A stretch of 54,344 nt of DNA from an uncultured Saprospirales bacterium. Its GTDB lineage: Bacteria > Bacteroidota > Bacteroidia > Chitinophagales > Saprospiraceae. A program made the translations under genes and the position numbers. Positions 7,890-14,281 of the stretch are shown one piece after another. The notes under the pieces are model-generated. The model was not told the origin of the DNA and made no database searches. It was given only the letters and a program-made list of their open reading frames with translations. The DNA lies in NCBI GenBank assembly GCA_937864265.1, contig CALMIR010000043.1:1-54344 (forward strand), given 5' to 3'. Each line of letters begins with the position of its first letter. Position 1 is the first letter of the stretch.

Positions 7890-8096
7890 CTAAGTGTTCA
7901 AATCGGCATTGCGCAGGCGGTTCAAGTCGGAGGGCAGTTCGAGATCAAGGTAAACAACTGGTTTTTGTACGGTTTTAATGATGGACTTTGCCAGCGTGGT
8001 TTTGCCAGCCTGACGCGGCCCAGTAATGCCAATAACCGGAAAAGTGGACAACCTTTCCGACAAGGCATTTTCGATGTATCTTGGATATATTTCCAT
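7890..8096 (-). pseudogene. N-terminal fragment of an AAA_14/DUF4143 ATPase
   Basis: The 68 residues from MEIYPRYIENAL match the start of the widespread ATP-binding proteins of the AAA_14 plus DUF4143 type: an N-terminal helix, Walker A GPRQAGKTT at about residues 26-34, and VVYLDLELPSDLNRLR. Full proteins are about 380-420 residues; here the frame stops after NADLNT and no continuation is found downstream, so over 80 percent is missing. The fragment still has its upstream palindrome at 8120-8166. It is a remnant with no expected ATPase function, lacking Walker B and the arginine finger. Confidence 0.8.
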
Positions 8097-8119
8097 AAAC
8101 AATAAACGTATTGTTCTAT

Positions 8120-8166
8120 TTTATGCCGACAAATTTAAAGTTAAATTTTAAATTTGTCGGCATAAA
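8120..8166 (-). promoter_or_regulatory. Perfect 20-bp inverted repeat upstream of the ATPase fragment
   Basis: TTTATGCCGACAAATTTAAA (8120-8139) is followed after a 7-nt loop by its exact reverse complement (8147-8166). It ends about 24 bp upstream of the ATG of the ATPase remnant on the minus strand. The position and perfect symmetry suggest an operator or an RNA hairpin in the leader. It could also be the tip of a small mobile element. No T-run follows that would make it a terminator. Confidence 0.6.
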
Positions 8167-8204
8167 TTTTAAATACCTCCAAAATACGATACCCATTCGC
8201 TGCC

Positions 8205-8351
8205 CTAACCCCGCCATTCCTGCAGCGAAGGCCCAGTCATCTGTTTAAAAAAACGGGCAACATGCGAGGGTGCAGAGAAATTGAACTGTAGGCGATTTCT
8301 GAAAATGACTTTTCGGAGTGAGGTACTCCCGATTACAAGTATTTTAGCCAT
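8205..8351 (-). pseudogene. Chimeric remnant: sugar-kinase-like start joined to an AraC tail
   Basis: A 48-codon frame starting seven nt after the nucleoside hydrolase stop. Residues 1-12 (MAKILVIGSTSL) look like the start of a PfkB/ribokinase protein, a usual partner of nucleoside hydrolases. From about residue 21 the frame reads LQFNFSAPSHVARFFKQMTG followed by PSLQEWRG, the characteristic end of an AraC-type helix-turn-helix domain. The best explanation is a deletion that removed most of a kinase gene and most of an AraC gene and joined the ends. Function is not expected. Confidence 0.6.
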
Positions 8352-8358
8352 ATTATTT

Positions 8359-9279
8359 TTATTGTTTTAGGTTAGTCCAAAAGTCTTCAGCCATGGCACG
8401 CTCGTCTATTTTAGTATATACATTGATTTTTCTTTTTGTATTTTCTCGAGGCGTGTTCGTAACTTTTATCTTTGCTAAATGCGGATTTAAGTAAGCTTCT
8501 ACCAGTGCTAAGTCCCACATTACCCTCATTGTATCTTGAGGATTATGTTCTCTCCAACGGTCAGCAAGTATTTTTTCGATTTCAATATCGTCGTTTAAAC
8601 GTGCATAGGTTTCTTCTCTCTGAAATTGTAAAGGAAAAGCAGCCTCCAAAGGCATAACAGTAAAGTCAAAATTTTCAAGATTGAGCAAATAGTCAAATGC
8701 ATTCAGGTCGTTTCTGATATTAAATTCGCTTTTATTCCAAACCCTTGTTTTGGGATCCCATTTTGCACCCAAAGCATACACTTTGATCTTAGGTAAAATT
8801 TCTGGAGATTGAATCAAAGCCGTTGCGATATTGGAAAGAGCTCCGAGGGTAAGAATATGTAGCTTTTGGCCATCTGGAATGTTTTTGGCAGCAGCAATAA
8901 TGGCTTCTGAAGCAGCGGAAGGTCGAGCATCTTGTTGGCCCCAAGCCCTTCCTATTTGTCGGTCGCAACCCAAAGGATGTGGTATGTCCAATCTTGACAA
9001 TACGTATAAGATTTGCTCATTTAATCGCTGGCTTTCAGCTACTGTATTTAGCCCATTGGTAGTATATCCATTCCATTTTTCAAATACATTTAGGTCAGCA
9101 TTATTGAAATGAGCTGAGCTGAGTCCAATAAGGTCAATGGAAGACTCTTTTACTAAGCGAACTATGGCGAAAAGGTCATCCATTTCGTTCCCGGTGTCTG
9201 CATCAAGCCAAACTTTTTGCTTCTGAGAAAAAGAAGTCAAATGGATCATTGTGAATAAAAATAGAAGGAGTTTTTTCAT
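8359..9279 (-). CDS. Nucleoside hydrolase family protein, secreted
   Basis: A 306-residue inosine/uridine-preferring nucleoside hydrolase-like protein, which would cleave the N-glycosidic bond of (deoxy)ribonucleosides. The signal peptide MKKLLLFLFTMIHLTSFS ends before QKQK, placing it in the periplasm or outside. The calcium/ribose-binding motif is DADTGNEMDD (about residues 26-35), a variant of DxDxGxDD. ILTLGALSNIATAL and NIRNDLNAFDYLL follow at the expected positions, and MWDLALVEAY replaces the usual C-terminal His motif, so substrate preference is uncertain. A ribokinase-like start follows directly, suggesting that the original operon salvaged ribose; that partner is now broken. Confidence 0.88.
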   Translation of the reverse strand: MKKLLLFLFTMIHLTSFSQKQKVWLDADTGNEMDDLFAIVRLVKESSIDLIGLSSAHFNNADLNVFEKWNGYTTNGLNTVAESQRLNEQILYVLSRLDIPHPLGCDRQIGRAWGQQDARPSAASEAIIAAAKNIPDGQKLHILTLGALSNIATALIQSPEILPKIKVYALGAKWDPKTRVWNKSEFNIRNDLNAFDYLLNLENFDFTVMPLEAAFPLQFQREETYARLNDDIEIEKILADRWREHNPQDTMRVMWDLALVEAYLNPHLAKIKVTNTPRENTKRKINVYTKIDERAMAEDFWTNLKQ

Positions 9280-9658
9280 GGAAATGTTTTATTGATTAAA
9301 ATCATTTTTCATTCCAAAATTGTCAGTCTTTTTATTTTTTGTCTGACCGCTAACTCTAAGGACTCTCTGCGCCCCTACCGCACACGGCTATGCCTACCAG
9401 TTGCTAGGCGCAGACCCTTCAGTTGAACGAACCGACGTCCAGGCTACCCGATGCTAACCATAAGGGAAGATTGTTTTTAATGTCTTTGTCACAACAAGAC
9501 ACTGTGGAGGGAAGTTACGGGTTTTCCAGTATTTTCACGCCGACTTTTCGGGCTTTTTTTATACTACTACGTGTGGGGGCGAAGGGTAGTTGCGCAGCAC
9601 CAGCCATTCGCGCCAATCATTAACATAGCCTACTTTCGTTTGCATAACCCTTTGTTTT
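9280..9658. other. Gene-free stretch with possible cassette boundary L
   Basis: No convincing gene. Near the nucleoside hydrolase the minus strand has GTTAGCGGTCAGAC (plus CCGCTAAC ending at 9354) beside a 7-bp stem CTGCGCC/GGCGCAG (9388-9416), which could be a decayed attC-like site. The nine bases ACCGCTAAC match the box in site J (4.83 kb). The 66-codon plus-strand frame at 9423-9623 has no protein-like features. The rest shows nothing I can name. Confidence 0.35.
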
Positions 9659-9768
9659 GGTGAAATAATTACACCAAAAATAGAATTAGAATAAATGCAA
9701 TGCAATGGTGTTCAGTGTGTTAAGGGTGGAAGTTGCGGGTGGTTTGTTCAACGGTTTGGCGGTATGAC
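9659..9768 (-). repeat. Cassette-start repeat, copy 2
   Basis: A diverged copy of window positions 1-105: both contain GTGAAA-AATTA-ACC, an AT-rich middle, a GTGGAA block and GGTTTGTTCAACGGTTTGGC. In both cases it lies on the downstream (minus-strand) side of an attC-like core GTTGAAC. Spacing is conserved. Confidence 0.6.
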
Positions 9769-9880
9769 CAGTGTGGGGTTGTTTGGCACCAGGTTGAAAC
9801 GAAGATAGAAATTTCCTCAATCCGTTCATCTTCATTTAAAGCACTTCTGCCCGCATTGGTTATACCGCAGGTTGGGCAGC
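9746..9880 (-). repeat. attC-like cassette site H
   Basis: Minus strand: closing box GCTGCCCAAC (contains GCCCAAC, a full RYYYAAC match), stem arm GCGGTATAACCA, about 86 nt, the other arm TGGTCATACCGC (11 of 12 pairing), then core GTTGAAC (full GTTRRRY match). The closing box is the exact 10-nt complement of GTTGGGCAGC, which opens the same cassette at site G. One of the two best sites. Confidence 0.75.
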
Positions 9881-9881
9881 G

Positions 9882-10730
9882 TTATTTATAGCGCAAACCC
9901 TTAATGGGTAGCTTGTTTTCTATAAATACTGAGTCATTCTCACCAAGATTATTCATGTCTGGTTGATACCTGGTCGTTAACTCCTCTTTACTCGAAACAA
10001 TCCAGCTTACACTATTCGCAGCAATTGCTTGGTTTATACTTTTCACCAGCGAAGCGTCACATTCGATGGTTTCGTAATAGGATGATTCCTGTGTCGGTTT
10101 GAAAGCGATGGCTGAATTTGGAGAAATTGTAAAAAAGCTGAAGTCATCGACGATATCCTCAAGGTACGATCTGTCACCTAAAATGAACTCTTCATCTCTA
10201 GACCGGATATGTACGATGTGAATTCTATTACCAAAGTCGACTGCTGAAGCATTGATTGCATTTACAGTATTCTCCAATAGTATTTGCTTGTCAGACAAGT
10301 TTCTATTTTCAGTTAGTCTTTCTCGAATACTGTGGTCTGATTTAATTAACTCAAGATTTTTTGACAGTGAAAGCTGGTCGCGGTGTCTATACCCAACCAA
10401 GGCTAGGATGAATTTATCCAGTTCCTCCTGATGTTGAAAAATCGCTTGTTCTTCATGCTGAAGGAATCTTTTTATTCCTTTTATAAAGGTACTTTCTAGG
10501 CCTGCAAACCAATCCTCAAGTTCGGTCCTTCGCTGACCATCATATTCTAAGACATACAAATCTTTTCTTGATGCAAAGGAAAACCGACTTTTACCGCCAT
10601 ATCGTGAAAAGTAGGATCTTCCCTTTGTCGCATCGTAGACAAACACTCCGCTTTCACCGTTAGGTTTTTCTGTGAGCCAATTCTTTATCAATGACTCCTG
10701 AACAGTGTGATTTTTCTTTTTACTCGGCAT
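9882..10730 (-). CDS. DUF4238 domain-containing protein
   Basis: A 282-residue protein matching the DUF4238 pattern: an N-terminal HTVQESLIKNWL segment (the usual start is HfiPrf.Lk.F), a long helical middle (about residues 85-165) and the late segment EEFILGDRSYLED followed by FFTISPNSAIAF, where family members read iLGD.P...plsp..a. The biochemical role of the family is unknown; members are often isolated accessory genes. It is the only gene between sites G and H and begins 12 nt after the GTTGGGCAGC core, so it is a textbook single-gene cassette. No signal peptide. Confidence 0.8.
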   Translation of the reverse strand: MPSKKKNHTVQESLIKNWLTEKPNGESGVFVYDATKGRSYFSRYGGKSRFSFASRKDLYVLEYDGQRRTELEDWFAGLESTFIKGIKRFLQHEEQAIFQHQEELDKFILALVGYRHRDQLSLSKNLELIKSDHSIRERLTENRNLSDKQILLENTVNAINASAVDFGNRIHIVHIRSRDEEFILGDRSYLEDIVDDFSFFTISPNSAIAFKPTQESSYYETIECDASLVKSINQAIAANSVSWIVSSKEELTTRYQPDMNNLGENDSVFIENKLPIKGLRYK

Positions 10731-10741
10731 TCTATCTTAAT

Positions 10742-10813
10742 GCTGCCCAACGGCTGCATAAATGCAGTAGCCCCGTATAGGGGCTATTGACATTTTATGC
10801 TTTGTTCGCTACC
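10742..10813 (-). repeat. attC-like cassette site G (best example)
   Basis: A 72-bp site. Plus-strand order: GCTGCCCAAC, GGCT, GCATAAA, then TAGCCCC-gtata-GGGGCTA, then TTTATGC, TTT, GTTCGCTACC. Both stems pair perfectly, and unpaired GGCT/TTT bulges separate stem and outer boxes, as in attC. On the minus strand the closing box GGTAGCGAAC is the exact complement of GTTCGCTACC, which opens the AraC-SDR cassette at 13625-13634. The core GTTGGGC fits GTTRRRY. Confidence 0.8.
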
Positions 10814-10832
10814 GTTTTCTATTTTTCAATTT

Positions 10833-11648
10833 TTATTTCAATCCATATTGCTCTTTTATCATGTTGATAAAGTCATCTTCGTCCATTTTCTTACGGTTAT
10901 CCAATAAGAAATTGGCATCGTCTCCTGCCCTATATCGAAGTGTTGGGCTTTCATCCGTCGCTGCTTGATAAATTACTTCGGCAACTAAATTAGCAGGTGA
11001 CGGATTTAATCCTCCTCCTTGCCATACTTTCATTAAAGCACCAATTATGGGTTGGTAATCGGCAATTTCACCGGCTTGAAAATCAAAGGAACGACCTCCA
11101 AAGTCTGTGGCAATCATTCCGGGTTCTACAATTTTTACCTTGACCCCTATTTGTTCCATTTCAAAACTAAGTGCTTCCGAAATACCTTCAACAGCAAATT
11201 TTGTCCCATGATAAAGAGAACCTAATGGAAAGGTCATTTTCCCCCCGATAGAAGAAATATTTACAATAACACCACTTCTGTTTTTGCGAAAATGAGGAAC
11301 TATGGCTCTCGTCATATCCAGTAACCCAATGACATTGGTATTAAATTGACGAAGGATATTTTCTCTTGGAAAAGCCTCTAATGGTCCGTAAGCTCCATAA
11401 CCTGCATTATTGATAAGGACATCAATTTTACCAAACTTTTTTATGCCTTCTTCAACAGCATTTTGGATAGAAGCCAAATCCAATACATCCAATTGGGCGA
11501 CCAATGTATTATCAAGTTCAGTAAGTTCAGTTTCCTTTTCAGGTGTTCGCATGGTTGCAATGATGTTCCACCCTTTTTGTTGGAACAGTTTTGCAGTTGC
11601 TTTGCCAATGCCTGAACTTGCACCCGTAACAAATATCGTTTTATTCAT
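10833..11648 (-). CDS. Short-chain dehydrogenase/reductase
   Basis: A 271-residue classical SDR that would carry out NAD(P)-dependent oxidation or reduction of an unknown small molecule in the cytoplasm. The cofactor motif GASSGIGKA stands at about residues 9-17, NNAG at about 85-88, a Ser in NISSIGG, and the catalytic pair appears as YHGTKF (YxxxK). Arg after the second strand (TMRTPEK) points to NADPH preference by family rule. It starts one nt after the stop of the upstream SDR (11650), so the two are co-transcribed, probably under the AraC regulator upstream. Substrate cannot be told. Confidence 0.9.
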   Translation of the reverse strand: MNKTIFVTGASSGIGKATAKLFQQKGWNIIATMRTPEKETELTELDNTLVAQLDVLDLASIQNAVEEGIKKFGKIDVLINNAGYGAYGPLEAFPRENILRQFNTNVIGLLDMTRAIVPHFRKNRSGVIVNISSIGGKMTFPLGSLYHGTKFAVEGISEALSFEMEQIGVKVKIVEPGMIATDFGGRSFDFQAGEIADYQPIIGALMKVWQGGGLNPSPANLVAEVIYQAATDESPTLRYRAGDDANFLLDNRKKMDEDDFINMIKEQYGLK

Positions 11649-11649
11649 T

Positions 11650-12525
11650 TTAATTTTTGTTTAGGTTCAATAAATAATCCACTCCATTGGCTGTATAAAT
11701 CTGCTGAGTAGTCTGCCTAAGTGCTGCATTGTAATTCTCAATGGGTTCTTTTAGTCCCATAAAATCAACAACAGTTCTAAACGGTTTTTCCCCATGCGGT
11801 ATTTCCAATAATGTAACAACTGCATCGGCTACTGCTTGCGGGGATTGTATTGGATTGGTTTTGATATAGTCAACATATCCATTTAAAGAAGCATCGGGCG
11901 CATGAACCATGTCTCCATACCCGTGATTTCTGCTTTCATCACTTGGTCGCAACATGCCTCCCATAAACTCGGTCGGCATTCCTCCTGGCTCAATAATGCA
12001 CGATTCAATTCCAAAACCATAAAGCTCGGCACGATAGCCCTCCGCTAATGATTCCAAGGCATACTTCGAGGCAGAATATACCCCCAAAAATGGAGTAGTC
12101 ACCCTGCCGATACAACTCGAAGTGTACAGGATTGTTCCTTTTCGTTGCTTTCTGAAATAAGGAAGCACGGCTCGCATCAACCGTTGCACGCCAAATACAT
12201 TGACATCAAAAACACGGTGCATGTCTTCTGGGGTAAACATTTCCTGAATGCCGTTGGCGCCCAACCCTGCATTATTAAAAATAACGTCCAAGCTGTCTAA
12301 AAATTCAATGGCTTTTGCCACGCCGTCATTGACACTTGTTTCATTGGTCACATCCATTTCAACCAATTTCACACCCTGCTTTTGAAGTTCCTGGGCAATA
12401 GATTCGTTCTTTCCTTTGGTCGAACGCATCGTTCCGACAACTTGATAACCTTTTTGAGAAAGGGACTTGCAGGTCAATGACCCAAATGCTCCGCTCGCTC
12501 CTGTGACTAAAACTTTTTTACTCAT
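11650..12525 (-). CDS. Short-chain dehydrogenase/reductase
   Basis: A 291-residue SDR, paralogue in function but not close in sequence to the next gene. The glycine motif is GASGAFGSL (about residues 8-16), an atypical variant of TGxxxGxG; NNAG follows at about 93-96 and the active-site YSASKYA at about 159-165 (YxxxK). The Cys-rich TSSCIG gives the catalytic Ser region. Spacing of one nt to the downstream SDR and 114 nt to the AraC gene, all on one strand, indicates a three-gene operon. Two SDRs regulated by an AraC protein are common in Bacteroidota; the substrate is unknown. Confidence 0.88.
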   Translation of the reverse strand: MSKKVLVTGASGAFGSLTCKSLSQKGYQVVGTMRSTKGKNESIAQELQKQGVKLVEMDVTNETSVNDGVAKAIEFLDSLDVIFNNAGLGANGIQEMFTPEDMHRVFDVNVFGVQRLMRAVLPYFRKQRKGTILYTSSCIGRVTTPFLGVYSASKYALESLAEGYRAELYGFGIESCIIEPGGMPTEFMGGMLRPSDESRNHGYGDMVHAPDASLNGYVDYIKTNPIQSPQAVADAVVTLLEIPHGEKPFRTVVDFMGLKEPIENYNAALRQTTQQIYTANGVDYLLNLNKN

Positions 12526-12639
12526 GATTATTTGAATTTGTGTTTAAAAATTTTGACAACACAAATATCAAGGGCCTATGAATAAAGGATTAACACAGAA
12601 CACGGATGGTCTAACACATTTCAGGAAAGTTCGATTGGG

Positions 12640-13551
12640 TCAGTTGTCCCTATACGCTTGTGGTGTCATACCCGTTTTGGTTTTGAACATTCGGCTGAAA
12701 TAGTGAGGATAATTAAAACCAAGCAAATAGGCTATTCCACTTATGGAGTCGTCAGAACCTAACAATAAATCTTTTGCTTTTTCTATTAAAAAATCATTGA
12801 TGTGGTCTTTGGCAGTTTTTCCTGTTTCCTTTTTCAGTAAATCACTTAGATATCCTGTCGATACATGGCATTCATTCGCTAAATAGGCAATCGTAGGCTG
12901 ACCCAAATCATGTATTTTATCTGCCTTGAAATATTCTTTCAGTAATGTTTCCACTTTGGCAGTTAAATCTTTGTTTTGTGCGGAACGGGTATTGAATTGA
13001 CGCTCATAAAACCTTGCACAATAATTCAACAACAATTCGATATTTGATATTAAAACCTGTCTGCTATGGTTATCTATCCTTGCTTTAATTTCTTCTTCAA
13101 TCATCTTGATGCAAGTACTTACCGTATTTTGTTCTTGTGCTGAAAGGTGCAATGCTTCATAAACCGAGTAGGAGAAGAAATTGTAATCGTCTATTTTATT
13201 GCCCAATGAAGTATCTCTGATTAAATCAGGATGAAAGTAAAGCATCCAGCCCTGTACTTCATTCAATGCTTGCGGCTTGTTCAAAGTAATGACCTGATTT
13301 GGCGCCAAAAACATCATCACACCTTCATCAAAGTCATAGTTATTTCTACCATAATTCAAAGCACAGCTTTTGTCTTTCAAAGCGATACAGTACAATTCTG
13401 ATGAAATTTTTACGCCAACTAATTCTTCTCCATAAGCCAATTTCGACGTGTCAATAATGGTGATTAAAGGATGTGTTGGTTTTCCAAATCCCATATACTC
13501 ATGTAATTGACTAATTGATTTGTGCTTTACCATACCTAACTTTTTCGTCAA
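12640..13551 (-). CDS. AraC family transcriptional regulator
   Basis: A 303-residue regulator. The N-terminal two thirds hold a ligand-sensing domain without a clear metal motif; the C-terminal ~100 residues are the double helix-turn-helix: TIAYLANECHVSTGYLSDLL and then ISGIAYLLGFNYPHYFSRMF, ending KTGMTPQAYRDN. It probably binds upstream of its own operon and activates the two SDR genes. The start could also be the ATG at 13533 (MVKHKSISQLHEYMG), which fits other family members better. It lies in the same cassette as the SDRs, opened by core GTTCGCTACC at 13625-13634 and closed by site G. Confidence 0.9.
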   Translation of the reverse strand: MTKKLGMVKHKSISQLHEYMGFGKPTHPLITIIDTSKLAYGEELVGVKISSELYCIALKDKSCALNYGRNNYDFDEGVMMFLAPNQVITLNKPQALNEVQGWMLYFHPDLIRDTSLGNKIDDYNFFSYSVYEALHLSAQEQNTVSTCIKMIEEEIKARIDNHSRQVLISNIELLLNYCARFYERQFNTRSAQNKDLTAKVETLLKEYFKADKIHDLGQPTIAYLANECHVSTGYLSDLLKKETGKTAKDHINDFLIEKAKDLLLGSDDSISGIAYLLGFNYPHYFSRMFKTKTGMTPQAYRDN

Positions 13552-13624
13552 AGTTCTGATTATTTAAGGTTCTCCACTAACACTTTTTCTGGATGGTTGA
13601 ACACTTTTTGATTTTTTTCTTAAT

Positions 13625-13650
13625 GGTAGCGAACTATGTTATATCCGCAA
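13625..13650 (-). repeat. attC-like site M, lacking the central stem
   Basis: Minus strand: GCGGATATAAC, ATA, GTTCGCTACC. The core is the exact complement of the box closing the AraC-SDR cassette in site G. Like site C it lacks a hairpin and shares 18 bp with it. It stands directly downstream of the integrase remnant and marks the upstream end of the minus-strand array. Confidence 0.55.
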
Positions 13651-13657
13651 TAAATCT

Positions 13658-13927
13658 TTAGCCCATATTCGCTTTTTTTTCAAAAAGCGCATCTAAAGGA
13701 CGCTGTATCGAGGTTGTCGTACTAGTACTCACATGCGTATAGATCATAGTAGTCTTGATGTCTTTATGCCCCAATAACGCTTGAATCAATTTTATACTAA
13801 TGCCCCCATCGTGCAGGTGGGTCGCAAAGCAATGCCTCAAAGTATGGGGTGTTACTTTTTGGCTGATATTTACTTGCCCAATCAGCGTTATTTTTATACA
13901 ATGACCTGTGTTTTGCAAAAATATCAA
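13658..13927 (-). pseudogene. C-terminal fragment of a tyrosine recombinase (integron-integrase-like)
   Basis: Of 89 residues, the last ~65 are clear recombinase: [18 protein letters not shown] (catalytic HxLRH), [20 protein letters not shown] (catalytic His and Tyr) and [19 protein letters not shown] followed by a PLDAL tail is the ending known from integron integrases such as IntI1; Bacteroidota IS91-associated integrases end similarly. The N-terminal domain, the first catalytic Arg and Lys, and the IntI-specific insert are missing, so the enzyme is dead and class cannot be proven. Residues 1-24 are poorly protein-like, and the upstream DNA has no continuation. It sits at the head of the cassette array, same strand. 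Confidence 0.7.
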
Positions 13928-14281
13928 ACTTCATCCAAAACAACATATTTTATTTTCACTCCACACAAAAAAGGCAAATAAATACAAGTCGGGCAATTCA
14001 ACTTCAGAAGGCACGATTGGCTTTCTACCCGAGCTTGAATGTTAAGAAGAAACACCAATGACTGGGCGAAGGATGGGCTGGCAATACCTGAACCCTAGCC
14101 TTGTTTGCCCTAAAAGGGCTCCGGTCTTGTCCAGCTAATAACATGATTTGTGGAGGTTGGCCTTTAAGTCCTACCAATATATGCCTTTATTTCTTGGTAT
14201 AATAGGCATCATACCGTTCTTTCGCAGTCTGACGACTCCGATAAACTGGAAGTCATTTTTGCACACTACTTTATAAAGCTA
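13928..14281. other. Gene-free stretch
   Basis: About 350 bp with no gene that I can support; the missing part of the integrase is not found here in any frame. A loose inverted repeat ATGCCTTTAT/ATAGGCAT lies near 14186-14212 and may be a terminator for the minus-strand gene upstream (14282-15646). Nothing else is seen. Confidence 0.4.

Noticed and set aside
9423-9623. 66-codon plus-strand frame as a gene
   Set aside because: No protein-like pattern, opposite to the surrounding genes, composition like the intergenic DNA.
10742-10813. Hairpins between cassette genes as plain terminators
   Set aside because: They lack T-runs, have bulged multi-part stems, and the outer boxes are complementary across whole genes, which terminators do not explain.
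10833-13551. SDR-SDR-AraC group as a biosynthetic gene cluster
   Set aside because: No synthase or tailoring genes nearby; it is a small regulated redox operon within one cassette.
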